DNA of 64,000 nt from Longimicrobiaceae bacterium (GTDB lineage: Bacteria; Gemmatimonadota; Gemmatimonadetes; Longimicrobiales; Longimicrobiaceae): contig JAUJOM010000008.1 in assembly GCA_030447645.1 (NCBI GenBank), forward strand, positions 1 to 64,000, given 5' to 3'. The notes under the pieces were generated by a model. That model was not told the origin of the DNA and did not search any database. It saw nothing but the letters and a program-made list of their open reading frames with translations. Both the position numbers and the translations under genes were made by a program. Positions 35,573-46,613 of the stretch are shown piece after piece; position 1 is the stretch's first letter, and every line of letters begins with the position of its first letter.

Positions 35573-37138
35573 ATGAGCGAACCCCATCCCGCAGCCGGTC
35601 CCGTAGAGAGTGCTCCGCCGCGCTGGATCGATCGCGCGCTCAACACCATCGAGCGCGTGGGCAATCAGCTTCCGGACCCGGCAGCGCTCTTCCTGATTCT
35701 GCTCATCGTGGTGTGGGTCGTGTCCGCGCTGCTCGCGCCCATGCAGTTCGCGGAGATCGACCCGCGAAGCGGAGAGCCCATCCGGGTGATCAATCAACTG
35801 ACCGGCGGCGCGATCGCCACCTTCCTCTCGAAGATGGTGACGACATTCACCGGATTTCATCCGCTGGGTGTCGTGCTCGTCGCGCTGCTGGGCGTAGGGG
35901 TGGCGGAGCATACCGGCTTCATCAATGCGTCGCTCAAGGGGCTGCTGAGCTTCACCTCGGCGAAGCTGGTTACGCCGATGCTGATTCTAGTGGCCGTTGT
36001 AAGCCACACGGCGGCCGATGCGGGCTATGTGCTCGTCATCCCTTTGGGCGGAGTGATCTTTTACGCGGCGGGGCGCCACCCGCTGGCGGGCATTGCGGCT
36101 GCATTCGCTGGAGTGTCCGGCGGGTTCAGCGCCAACTTCGTTCCCTCCAGCCTGGACCCGTTGCTGTCTGGACTGACGCAGTCCGCCGCCCAGATCATCG
36201 CTCCGGAAAGACTGGTCAACCCGCTCTGCAACTGGTTCTTCACCGGGGCGTCGAGCCTGCTCATCATCGCTCTCGGCTGGTATCTCACTGATCGCGTGAT
36301 CGAGCCCCGGCTGCGCAACGTGGAGATCGACGGGGATGTTGCCGAGATTCCGCGGATGGAGGAGCTCGGTAGCCGCGAGCGCCGTGGCCTGTGGGCGGGG
36401 ATGGCGACGCTTGTCATAGGCGTCCTCGTCCTGGTTCTGGTTTCGTCGCCGACAGGCTCGCCGCTGCGCTCACCCGAAGGCGCGCTGACCGCGTCGACCG
36501 CGCCGCTGATGCAGTCCATCGTTCCCCTGATCTTTTTGCTTTTTCTCCTTCCCGGCACCGTCTACGGGTATGTAGCCGGAACAGTGGAAAGCCACCGGGA
36601 CATCATCAAGGGGATGAGCAAGAGCATGAGCACCATGGGGTACTACATCGTGCTCGCCTTTTTCGCATCGCTCTTCATCGCGGCGTTCGGGCAGTCCAAC
36701 ATCGGCGCGCTGCTCGCCCTCAAGGGCGCGGGCGTTCTCCGGGCGCTTGAGCTTCCGGGTCAGATCACGATAGTCGGCATCATCCTGCTGACCGGCTTCG
36801 TCAACCTGCTCATCGGCTCTGCCTCCGCGAAATGGGCGCTGCTGGCCCCAATCTTCGTCCCCATGTTGATGCAGCTCGGCCTTTCGCCGGAGCTCACTCA
36901 AGCCGCCTACCGCGTGGGCGACTCGACGACCAACATCATCACCCCGCTGATGCCCTACTTCCCGCTGGTGGTGGTGTATGGGCAGCGGTATGTCAGGAAT
37001 ACCGGGATCGGGACGCTCGTTTCGCTTATGATCCCCTTCTCGGTAACTTTCCTGGTTGCCTGGACGCTTTTCCTGATTGGCTACTGGATGCTTGGCATTC
37101 CGCTGGGATTGCAGGCGCCGTACGTTTACCCGTCCTGA
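35573..37138 (+). CDS. abgT: AbgT family transporter (p-aminobenzoyl-glutamate type)
   Basis: 521 aa, about 11 hydrophobic segments. Family blocks: ALNTIERVGNQLPDPAALFL, FTGFHPLGVVLVALLGVGVA, HTAADAGYVLVIPLGGVIFY, GVSGGFSANFVPSSLDPLLS, GTVYGYVAGTVESHRDIIKG, LLTGFVNLLIGSASAKWALL, YRVGDSTTNIITPLMPYFPL. AbgT members import p-aminobenzoyl-glutamate or export sulfonamides; proton-coupled. 34 nt after the NlpC/P60 gene, likely same transcript. Start ATG 35573 (MSEPHPAAG). Confidence 0.93.
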   Translation: MSEPHPAAGPVESAPPRWIDRALNTIERVGNQLPDPAALFLILLIVVWVVSALLAPMQFAEIDPRSGEPIRVINQLTGGAIATFLSKMVTTFTGFHPLGVVLVALLGVGVAEHTGFINASLKGLLSFTSAKLVTPMLILVAVVSHTAADAGYVLVIPLGGVIFYAAGRHPLAGIAAAFAGVSGGFSANFVPSSLDPLLSGLTQSAAQIIAPERLVNPLCNWFFTGASSLLIIALGWYLTDRVIEPRLRNVEIDGDVAEIPRMEELGSRERRGLWAGMATLVIGVLVLVLVSSPTGSPLRSPEGALTASTAPLMQSIVPLIFLLFLLPGTVYGYVAGTVESHRDIIKGMSKSMSTMGYYIVLAFFASLFIAAFGQSNIGALLALKGAGVLRALELPGQITIVGIILLTGFVNLLIGSASAKWALLAPIFVPMLMQLGLSPELTQAAYRVGDSTTNIITPLMPYFPLVVVYGQRYVRNTGIGTLVSLMIPFSVTFLVAWTLFLIGYWMLGIPLGLQAPYVYPS

Positions 37139-37149
37139 CGGAGGACAGT

Positions 37150-37320
37150 ATGGAGAGAAGAGAGCCCGGGGTATCTGATAAGCCGGAGCGGGAGGAAAGC
37201 ATGCCGCGGGAGCATCCCGCTCCTGAGGAAGCACGGCATCCCGTGCCGGGGGTGAAGCATGAACCCGAGCCCGACGCTGGAAACACCATGCCGGCGGAGC
37301 ACGAACCGGGAACGCTTTGA
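37150..37320 (+). CDS. Small highly charged protein (56 aa)
   Basis: A strong GGAGGA site lies 5 nt before ATG 37150, 11 nt after the abgT stop. The product starts MERREPGVSDKPEREESMPR and is rich in Glu, Pro, Arg and His with no hydrophobic segment, so it is probably disordered. No homologue recognised. Position and ribosome site make it a credible last gene of the aminotransferase-NlpC-abgT unit. Confidence 0.45.
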   Translation: MERREPGVSDKPEREESMPREHPAPEEARHPVPGVKHEPEPDAGNTMPAEHEPGTL

Positions 37321-37657
37321 GTTCGTAAGCTGAAGCGGTGTAGTGAAGGGCAGTGGGCGGGGCTTGTGGCTCCTTCCGGCTACAGGCCCCGCTCGGATAA
37401 GCCGGCAAGCCATATCAGGTGCCGGAGAAGTCCGAGCTTTAGCGACTGGTTTCCGTGAACCGGTACGGAAAGCCGCGCCTCATGCCCGGGTTTCCCGTAG
37501 ATGTGGTGACCTGGAATCGCCGGCACCTCTGCCCAAATATCCCCCTTCCTCCGCCTCGTGCACGACCACCTGAAGCTTCATGTAGCCTCCACCAAACTGT
37601 ATTCTCCAAGCACAATCCGCGGAGGAACGATGTATAAGCCGGTGAGCGAACGCAAGC
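37321..37657. other. Intergenic region between convergent transcription units
   Basis: 337 nt holding the terminator-like hairpin at 37357-37392 and no supported gene. A 25-codon ORF with a GGAGGA site (37630-37707) enters the walJ-like gene antisense and is not credited. No tRNA seen. Confidence 0.4.
37357..37392 (+). terminator. Stem-loop, probable terminator of the abgT unit
   Basis: GCGGGGCTTGTGGC (37357-37370) pairs with GCTACAGGCCCCGC (37379-37392) over 14 bp with two G-U pairs, loop TCCTTCCG. Very stable, located 37 nt after the small ORF. There is no U-tract, so it may act as an mRNA 3' stabiliser or a Rho-linked end. Confidence 0.5.
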
Positions 37658-38479
37658 TCACCACAGGGAAAGCTGCGGAGGCAAGCGCCGCTGGCGCAGC
37701 GCGGTGATGTCGACGGGATCGAGCGGACGCTCCTGGAGAGCCACCTCCACCGGCCCGGTGTAGCGACGCCGGGAAAGCGCGGAGCCGACCACGTCCCGGG
37801 CGAGCCCCCAATCGTTGGCGGCCTCGCTCAGGTGGGCGAGCACCACGGCGCAAAGCTCCCCGTGGTACAGCTCCAGCGCCAGCTCGGCCGCGGCGCGATT
37901 AGAAAGGTGGCCACGCTCTCCACCGATCCGGGACTTCACCGACCAGGGGTAGGCGCACTCCCGCAGCAGGATCTCGTCGTGGTTTGATTCCAGGATCAAC
38001 AAATGGCAGCCCTGCAGGGCGCTCCGCACGGTGGCAGTGGGACGCCCCAGATCCGTGGCAATGCCGAGCTTCTCGCCGGTTGCCCGCTCGGTGACGGTAA
38101 CCGCCGCGGGGTCCGCCGCGTCGTGGACCGTGAGAAAGGGGTCGACGACCAGGGCCCCGATCTCCAGTGCCTCCGAAGTGCGGTACGATACCAGCCGCTC
38201 CCTGCCGTTAAGAAGCTCGGCGCACACCGCGCGGGTAGGCTCCGTGAGGTACAGCGGCACGCCCCAGCGGCGAGCGAACACACCCATGCCGCGGGTGTGG
38301 TCGCCGTGGTCGTGCGTGATGAGCAGCGCGGAAATGCTGCCTGCCTCAACATCCACCGATGCGAGGCGCCGCTCCAGGTCCCGGCCGCTGAAGCCCGCAT
38401 CCACCAGCAGCCGGGTGTCGCCGGATTCGATCAGAGTGGCGTTGCCCGCGGAACCGCTGCCGAGGACCGTGACTTTCAC
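37658..38479 (-). CDS. Metallo-beta-lactamase fold hydrolase (WalJ/YycJ-like)
   Basis: 273 aa from GTG 38479 (VKVTVLGSGSAGNATLI), overlapping the upstream gene by 4 nt (GTGA). Metal site LLITHDHGDHTRGMGV (HxHxDH) and LLILESNHDEILL, plus GIATDLGRPTATVRSAL, match the YycJ/WalJ branch, linked to DNA repair/cell-wall coordination in Firmicutes. A late His (GERGHLSNRAAAELALELYH) is also in place. Final gene of the four-gene minus-strand operon. Confidence 0.85.
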   Translation of the reverse strand: MKVTVLGSGSAGNATLIESGDTRLLVDAGFSGRDLERRLASVDVEAGSISALLITHDHGDHTRGMGVFARRWGVPLYLTEPTRAVCAELLNGRERLVSYRTSEALEIGALVVDPFLTVHDAADPAAVTVTERATGEKLGIATDLGRPTATVRSALQGCHLLILESNHDEILLRECAYPWSVKSRIGGERGHLSNRAAAELALELYHGELCAVVLAHLSEAANDWGLARDVVGSALSRRRYTGPVEVALQERPLDPVDITALRQRRLPPQLSLW

Positions 38480-39714
38480 GCCGCTCCTTCGCCCCGTCCA
38501 CGCTGCCAGGACTCTTCCATCTGAGCCCGCATCTCGGGGGTTAGCGCCACCTCCCGCCGTGCCATGGCGCGTTCTGCGACCTCCAGGAACTTGTCCGCCC
38601 GGAACGGCACCAGCTCGTCGCCGGTACCCCAGCTGAACGGCGGTACGTATTTGGGGGGCATGGCGGCGCCGAACAGATTGCTCCCCGCACCCACCACGGT
38701 GCCGGTGTTGAGCAGCAGGCCAATCCCGGTCTTTACGTGATCGCCGAGCAGACAGCCCAGCTTGATCTCGCCCGTGTCCTGCTCCCCTCGCGGCGTCCAG
38801 AGGCGAATGGTGCCGTAGTTGTTCTTGAGATCGCTGTTGGTGGTCTCCGCCCCCAGGTTCACCCAGCGCCCCAGGTATGCGTGGCCGATGTGGCCGGAGT
38901 GTGCCTTGTTCACGTAGCCAAGGCAGATGCTTTCCGCTACCTCCCCGCGGATCTTGCACACGGGCCCGATGGACACCGCCTCGATCGGACCACCCAGCAC
39001 GGTGGAGCCAGGACCGACGTAGGCAGGTCCCGCCAGGCGTGTGAAGGCGCGCACACTTGCACCCTGATCCAGCCAGATGGGTCCAGCGGAGGTGTCCAGT
39101 ACCACTCCCGGCTCAACCCGCGCTCCCTCGCCCAGGATCAGCGCGCCCGACCCGAGGCGGTGCACGCCCACGGGAAGCTCGGGCTCCGGCGCATCGGGAA
39201 AGAGTGCGGCGATGTCCTCGGCGAGCTGCTCCGGATTGCCGCCGATCAGCTCCCATACACGGCCGATCACGCGTCCCGGCAGGCGGATCGCATTGGCTGC
39301 CTCCGACCTGCTCGCGGGCTCCCGGAGAAACTCGGGCCCGGGGGGGCGCTCCCCCGCCGGTGCATACCACCCGACAATCTCTTCGCCCACCGCGACTGGC
39401 CCGGCCGTGAGCGTCCATCCGGCCCAGACGGATCCCGCATTCCACGCCGGCAGCGCACGGGTAGATAGAAAGAGCCGATTGCCTTGGCTCGGTGCCGCAT
39501 TGAAGGTGCGCACCGGCGGAGCACCCGCTTCGGCGAAACCCTGCAGGTGATCCGCTGCAAGCTGAGCCACACACCTGGCGCCGAATATCCGCTCGGCACG
39601 CGCACGGAAGGTGAGCGCCCCAAACAGCAGCTCGCCGGCAGGGCGGGTGAGGGCGAACGGCTCCCACTGCTGAGCCTGATTGTCGTCGAACAAGACGAGC
39701 GACAGGTCAGCCAC
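38476..39714 (-). CDS. Alternative GlmU: putative sugar-phosphate nucleotidyl/acetyltransferase with left-handed beta-helix
   Basis: 412 aa. N-terminal domain starts LVLFDDNQAQQWEPFALTRP, typical of the 'alternative bacterial GlmU' family (TIGR03991) of Bacteroidetes and relatives. The C-terminal hexapeptide-repeat helix has VLDTSAGPIWLDQGASVRAF, GPAYVGPGSTVLGGPIEAVS, SICLGYVNKAHSGHIGHAYL and GRWVNLGAETTNSDLKNNYG. It is proposed to make UDP-GlcNAc from GlcN-1-P for peptidoglycan and LPS. Overlaps the mannose-1-P guanylyltransferase by 8 nt. Confidence 0.85.
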   Translation of the reverse strand: MADLSLVLFDDNQAQQWEPFALTRPAGELLFGALTFRARAERIFGARCVAQLAADHLQGFAEAGAPPVRTFNAAPSQGNRLFLSTRALPAWNAGSVWAGWTLTAGPVAVGEEIVGWYAPAGERPPGPEFLREPASRSEAANAIRLPGRVIGRVWELIGGNPEQLAEDIAALFPDAPEPELPVGVHRLGSGALILGEGARVEPGVVLDTSAGPIWLDQGASVRAFTRLAGPAYVGPGSTVLGGPIEAVSIGPVCKIRGEVAESICLGYVNKAHSGHIGHAYLGRWVNLGAETTNSDLKNNYGTIRLWTPRGEQDTGEIKLGCLLGDHVKTGIGLLLNTGTVVGAGSNLFGAAMPPKYVPPFSWGTGDELVPFRADKFLEVAERAMARREVALTPEMRAQMEESWQRGRGEGAA

Positions 39715-40753
39715 GGATTTCTTCGGGAAGACGGACGAGCAGCTTCTTGAGATCGGGTGCGCGCTCCGGGGTGGTCACGAAGGTGACTCCCGCGGTGCGT
39801 ACAACCACCAGGTCTTGTACTCCGTAGGCGACCACCGGCCCATCGGACGTGTACAGCGCGACACGCTGGCACTCCACCGGGAATACCTCCCCAACGCCCA
39901 CGTTGCCATTCTCATCCGTGGGGCGGGTGCGGAACATGGCGTCCCAGGCACCCACGTCATCCCACTCGAAGGTAGCGGCCACGACACCGACACGGTCGGA
40001 GCGCTCCAGCAGCCCTTCGTCGATGGAAAGGGTTGGGACGGCACGGAAGAAGCCTTCGGTGTCGCCCGCCCGTGCGAGGGGAAGTGCATCGGCAAGCTCG
40101 GGTGTCCACCGAGCCAATTGCTCCAGCAGGTCCGCCGCGCGCCATACGAACAGCCCGGTATTCCACAGGAACTCGCCGGAAGCTACATAGCTTTTAGCAG
40201 TAGCGCGGTCCGGCTTTTCAATGAACTCCGCGACCTCGCACCCGCCGCCCGGGAGATCCGCACCGACTCCGATGTAGCCGTAGCCGGTTTCCGGACGTGT
40301 CGGGCGGGCGCCGATGGTAAACAGCCTGCGGTGCCGTACCGCCAGCGACGCGGCCTCTTCCAGCAGTGCGCGAAACGCGCCCGGTGGGTGGATAACATGG
40401 TCGGCGTGGAGAGAGATCATCACCGCGTCGGGATCCTGCCGCACCAGCTCCGCCGCTGCCCAGGCGAGCACCGGGGCCGTACCCGCCGCTCCCGGCTCGA
40501 CCAGCAGGTTGTCCGGGCCGAGCTCGGTGAGCTCTCCCAGCAGTGGTGCACTCAGGTGCGCCCCGGCCAGAATGCGCAGCCGCTCGGCCGGAATCAGCGG
40601 CAAAATCCGATCTACGGTGTCACGGATCAGGGGGCGCTCCGAACCGAGTGGGAGCAGCTGCTTGGGTACCGTGGGGGTGCTCGCCGGCCAGAAGCGCGAG
40701 CCCACGCCGCCGGCAAGGATCACACACCACAGATGCGGGTTAAAAGCAGGCAT
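39707..40753 (-). CDS. manC: Mannose-1-phosphate guanylyltransferase
   Basis: 348 aa from ATG 40753 (MPAFNPHLWCVILAGGVGSR). GT-A nucleotidyltransferase motifs: LAGGVGSRFWPASTPTVPKQ, ISLHADHVI, TGYGYIGVG, VAEFIEKPDRATAKSYVAS, FLWNTGLFVWRAADLL and FEWDDVGAWDAMFR. Makes GDP-mannose for surface polysaccharides. It lacks the C-terminal isomerase domain of bifunctional enzymes. Overlaps a response regulator gene upstream by 14 nt. Confidence 0.92.
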   Translation of the reverse strand: MPAFNPHLWCVILAGGVGSRFWPASTPTVPKQLLPLGSERPLIRDTVDRILPLIPAERLRILAGAHLSAPLLGELTELGPDNLLVEPGAAGTAPVLAWAAAELVRQDPDAVMISLHADHVIHPPGAFRALLEEAASLAVRHRRLFTIGARPTRPETGYGYIGVGADLPGGGCEVAEFIEKPDRATAKSYVASGEFLWNTGLFVWRAADLLEQLARWTPELADALPLARAGDTEGFFRAVPTLSIDEGLLERSDRVGVVAATFEWDDVGAWDAMFRTRPTDENGNVGVGEVFPVECQRVALYTSDGPVVAYGVQDLVVVRTAGVTFVTTPERAPDLKKLLVRLPEEIRG

Positions 40754-41132
40754 CGACACGCGCCATAAGTTTCTTGGGGCTGAACGGCTTGGTGAAGAAG
40801 TCCGTTGCACCCAGGCCCATGGCGCGAATACGATCCGCATCCTGCCCCTTGGCGGTCAGAATGAGGATGGGAGTATCGCGGCGGTGTGGCAGCTTGCGGG
40901 CCTCCTCCAGGACCTGGAGGCCACTCAGGTGTGGCATCATGATGTCCAGCAGGACGACTTCGATGGGCTCGTCTGATTGAAGCCGATCCAGGGCCGCGCG
41001 GCCATCCGGAACCAGTGTGACCTGGTATGGTCCAGCTTCCAGCTTCATCTGGATGATGCGTCCGATGTGCGGTTCGTCGTCGGCGACCAGCACGTGGCGG
41101 GTGCCCTCCACGGGGCCATCTGGGGATGTCAT
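40740..41132 (-). CDS. Single-domain response regulator (CheY-like)
   Basis: 130 aa from ATG 41132. Receiver domain only: HVLVADDEPHIGRIIQMKL, phospho-acceptor Asp63 in VVLLDIMMPHLSG, Thr in ILILTAKGQDADRI, Lys in FFTKPFSPKKLMARV. No output domain, so it works by protein contact. It leads the manC/alternative-glmU/walJ operon; no kinase is adjacent (nearest is at 43146). Confidence 0.9.
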   Translation of the reverse strand: MTSPDGPVEGTRHVLVADDEPHIGRIIQMKLEAGPYQVTLVPDGRAALDRLQSDEPIEVVLLDIMMPHLSGLQVLEEARKLPHRRDTPILILTAKGQDADRIRAMGLGATDFFTKPFSPKKLMARVDACF

Positions 41133-41183
41133 GGCACCAAGATAACGCCCATGGCGGGGTTTCGACCAGCACGGCTCGCGGGC

Positions 41184-41213
41184 TTGACGCAGGTTGCTTT
41201 CGACGCGTATGGT
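41184..41213 (+). promoter_or_regulatory. Possible promoter for lipoprotein-serS region
   Basis: TTGACG (41184-41189), 18-nt spacer, TATGGT (41208-41213). About 45 nt before the proposed TTG start at 41259, in the gap after the divergent response regulator. -10 is weak. Confidence 0.35.
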
Positions 41214-41258
41214 TCGGGCTCTACCACAGAATTTCCACTCTTGAAGGACACATCGTAA

Positions 41259-41855
41259 TTGAGCGTTGCACCGTATAAATCCAAGTTTCTGGCAGCCGCG
41301 CTGCTGATGGGCAGTCTGGCTGCCCTTCCCGCGTGCGAAAATCCCAATGCAGCGGGATTCGAAGCGCAGCTCGTGACTGACACGGTTACTCTGGTGGTGC
41401 CCGATCCGGCGCGTCCGCTGGAGGGGGACGTTACCGGCTCGGCGCTGGACGTCGTGGCGAGTGCGTTCGGCGAGATACTCGTACGCAGGCCCGAGCGCGT
41501 GAGCGACGCCGGCCAATGGGATGTGGCGATCCGCCGGCGTGGCGGTGAGCTGGTGTTGATGCCGCCGGCTGTGCTTGCGCTGCGCGGGGCCCAGGGGCGT
41601 GCCGCCATCACCCCGGTCGAAGTCGCGTTCGATGACCTGCGGGATGCTTCCACCCGCGGCACCTTCACACCGGACAGCGTGGCCGTGCTGCGGCCGGCGG
41701 CGGTGTACCTGCTGCGCTCCCGCGACTGCAGCTCGGGTGGCGGGAACCAGTACGCCAAGCTGGAGGCGCTGGCGGTGGACGTTGCGGCGGGCACGGCGCG
41801 GCTGCGCGTGGTTGCGAATCGGCAGTGCAACGATCCGCGACTCACCGTCGGTTAA
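41259..41855 (+). CDS. Hypothetical lipoprotein
   Basis: 198 aa. MSVAPYKSKFLAAALLMGSL, then AALPACEN: lipoprotein signal with lipobox LPAC. Start is TTG 41259 with AAGGA 11 nt upstream, so the exact start is uncertain. The mature part looks beta-rich (LVTDTVTLVVPDPARPLEGD, VAVLRPAAVYLLRSRDCSSG, TARLRVVANRQCND) with a Cys pair that may form a disulfide. No family recognised. 6 nt before serS. Confidence 0.65.
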   Translation: MSVAPYKSKFLAAALLMGSLAALPACENPNAAGFEAQLVTDTVTLVVPDPARPLEGDVTGSALDVVASAFGEILVRRPERVSDAGQWDVAIRRRGGELVLMPPAVLALRGAQGRAAITPVEVAFDDLRDASTRGTFTPDSVAVLRPAAVYLLRSRDCSSGGGNQYAKLEALAVDVAAGTARLRVVANRQCNDPRLTVG

Positions 41856-41861
41856 GCTCCG

Positions 41862-43142
41862 ATGCTCGACCTGAGGCGCATCCGCCAGGAGCCGGATGAG
41901 GTGCGTGCCCGGCTGGCCGTGCGTGGCAAGGCTGGAGAAACCGACGCGGCGGTGGGGCGCATCCTGGAGCTCGACGAGGAGCGCCGCGCCCTGATCGGCG
42001 AGGGCGACGCACTGAAGGCGCGTCGCAACGCGGTGTCACTGGAGGTTGCGGAGCGCAAGCGGCGTGGCGAGCCGGCCGACGAGGTGATCGCCGAGATGCG
42101 CGGCGTTGCGGATCGCATTCGCGATGGTGACACGAGGCTGCGGGAGATCGAGGGTGAGATCGAGCGGCTCCTGCTCAACATTCCCAATACTCCCAACCCC
42201 GCGGTCCCCCCGGGTGACGAGTCGTGCAACCAGACCGTGCGCGAATGGGGCGAGCGGCGTGAGTTCGCTGTCCCCCCTCGTCCGCACTGGGAGATCGGGG
42301 CGGAGCTGGGCATCCTGGACCTTCCCGCGGGTGCCAAGGTGGCCGGGAGCGGGTTCCCCGCGTATCGGGGGCAGGGCGCACGGCTGCAGCGGGCGCTGGT
42401 CAACTGGATGCTGGATCTGCACACCGGGGAGCATGGGTACGCTGAGGTCGCCCCGCCTTTCGTGGTGAACCGCGCCGCGATGACCGGAACGGGTCAGCTC
42501 CCGAAGTTCGAGGACGATGCCTATGGAATCGGCGAGGACGACCTTTTCCTGATCCCGACCGCCGAGGTGCCCGTCACCAACATGCACCGCGAAGAATTGC
42601 TCGACGCGGAGCGCCTCCCCATCGCCTATACCGCCTACTCCCCCTGTTTTCGGCGTGAAGCCGGTGCGGCGGGCAAGGACACCCGCGGAATCCTGCGCGT
42701 GCACCAGTTCGAAAAGGTGGAGCTGGTGCGCTTCGAGCACCCGGAGCGCTCCGGCGAGGCGCTGGAGGAGCTTGTGGGGCACGCGGAAACCGTGCTGCAG
42801 CGCCTCGGGCTCGCCTATCGGGTGCTGCTCCTCGCCGGCGGCGATCTGGGTTTCAGCAGCGCCCAAACTTTTGATCTTGAGGTATGGGCCCCCGGGGTGC
42901 AGCGCTGGCTGGAGGTTTCCAGCTGCTCCACCTTTAGCGACTACCAGGCACGACGGGCGAGCATCCGCTTCCGGCCCGCGGGCGGCGGCAAGCCGGAATA
43001 CGTCCATACGCTGAACGGCTCCGGCCTGGCACTGCCGCGCATCGTAGTGGCGCTTCTGGAGAACGGGCAGCGGCCGGACGGCACGGTGGATCTACCCGAA
43101 GCGCTCCATTCCTACATCGGTACCACCCGGCTCGGAGGGTAA
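41862..43142 (+). CDS. serS: Seryl-tRNA synthetase
   Basis: 426 aa class II synthetase charging tRNA-Ser. N-terminal coiled-coil arm (residues 1-110, EERRALIGEGDALKARRNAV). Class II motifs: GFPAYRGQGARLQRALVNWM (motif 1), FRREAGAAGKDTRGILRVHQ (motif 2) and LNGSGLALPRIVVALLEN (motif 3). Serine-site residues in PTAEVPVTN and YSPCFRREAG. Start MLDLRRIRQEPDEVRARLA is canonical. 3 nt before the kinase gene. Confidence 0.97.
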   Translation: MLDLRRIRQEPDEVRARLAVRGKAGETDAAVGRILELDEERRALIGEGDALKARRNAVSLEVAERKRRGEPADEVIAEMRGVADRIRDGDTRLREIEGEIERLLLNIPNTPNPAVPPGDESCNQTVREWGERREFAVPPRPHWEIGAELGILDLPAGAKVAGSGFPAYRGQGARLQRALVNWMLDLHTGEHGYAEVAPPFVVNRAAMTGTGQLPKFEDDAYGIGEDDLFLIPTAEVPVTNMHREELLDAERLPIAYTAYSPCFRREAGAAGKDTRGILRVHQFEKVELVRFEHPERSGEALEELVGHAETVLQRLGLAYRVLLLAGGDLGFSSAQTFDLEVWAPGVQRWLEVSSCSTFSDYQARRASIRFRPAGGGKPEYVHTLNGSGLALPRIVVALLENGQRPDGTVDLPEALHSYIGTTRLGG

Positions 43143-43145
43143 GCC

Positions 43146-44326
43146 ATGCGGATGCAACGCCGTCACTGGCCGACGGTGTTGGGCGTGCTGGCCGTGGCGA
43201 CGCTCGCCTGGTACCTGCTTTACAGCGAGCTGCTTGTGCGCCAGCTCCGCCAGGAGACCGCGATTCAGACGCGCATCTATGCCCGCATCCTGGGTGCGCT
43301 GAACGACCCGCGGGACGGGGTGGCCGAAGGTGCGCTGCTCGACCTCTCCGAAACCATGCAGGAGCTGGGAATTCCCATCGTGCTCACCGATGAGGACGGA
43401 GTTCCCACCGCCGTCAGCAACGTCCCCCTCATGCAGGATGGCTCGGTTCCACCCGAGGATGCAAACCGGGTGGGAGCGTATGCGCGGCAGCTGGCACGGA
43501 GCAACCCCCCGATCGTGGAGCCGGGGCTCGGCACCGTCCTGTTCGGCGAGCCGCTGACGGTGCGTCGCCTGCGCTGGATCCCCTGGCTGCAGGTCAGCGC
43601 GCTGGTGGGTCTGCTGGGTGCCGCGGCCTGGGTGGTTCGGCACAACCAGCGCACCGAGCGCGATCGGATCTGGGCTGCGATGGCCCGGGAAACCGCGCAC
43701 CAGATGGGTACCCCGCTTTCCTCCCTGGTGGGATGGATCGAGATTCTCCGCCTGGCGCCGGAAGAGCGGGAGCAGATGGCCTCGCTCACCTCGGTGGTCG
43801 GGGAGATGGAAGCGGACGTGGAGCGCCTGGAAAAAGTGTCGCGCCGCTTTGAGTGGATCGGTCGGCCGCTCCGGCGTGAGCCGGTGGACGTTCGGAGCGT
43901 GCTCGGCGCACTGGAGCGCTACGTCCGGGTGCGGCTGCCTCAGCTCGCACGCAACGTCGAACTCAAGGTGGAGGTGCCGGCGCCGCTGCCCCCGACGCTG
44001 GGCAACGCCGTGCTGCTCGAATGGGCGCTGGAAAATCTGGTCAAGAACGCGCTCGATGCGCTCGCTGAAGGGGGAGGAACCATTCTGATCCGGGCCGAGG
44101 CGCTGCCGGAGGACCGCGTGGCCATCACGGTGGCCGACAACGGCCCGGGGGTGCCGGCGGCGCTGCGATCCACCCTTTTCCTCCCGGGTGTGAGTTCCAA
44201 GGCGAGTGGTTGGGGGGTAGGCCTGTCACTCGCCCGCCGGATCGTGGAAGATGCCCATGGCGGCAAGCTTACGCTGGCTCCTTCGGAGCGTGGGGCGAAG
44301 TTTGTCCTGTCCCTGCCGGCGGTTAC

Positions 44327-44330
<4 letters not shown>
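43146..44330 (+). CDS. Membrane sensor histidine kinase
   Basis: 394 aa. TM1 near residues 8-28 (VLGVLAVATLAWYLLYSELL), a periplasmic domain of about 115 residues, TM2 near 145 (WLQVSALVGLLGAAAWVV). Phospho-acceptor His185 in ARETAHQMGTPLSSLVGWIE. ATPase: ALENLVKNALDALAEGGGTI (N box), VADNGPGVPAALRS (G1), SGWGVGLSLARRIVEDAHGG (G2). No response regulator follows; the gene overlaps pcrA by 4 nt (ATGA) and follows serS by 3 nt, an unusual context. Confidence 0.92.
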
Positions 44331-46606
<2,276 letters not shown>

Positions 46607-46613
46607 GCTGCCG

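Noticed and set aside
37630-37707. 25-codon ORF with GGAGGA just upstream of ATG
   Set aside because: Spacing of 3-4 nt is too short, it runs antisense into the end of the MBL gene and the product is low complexity.
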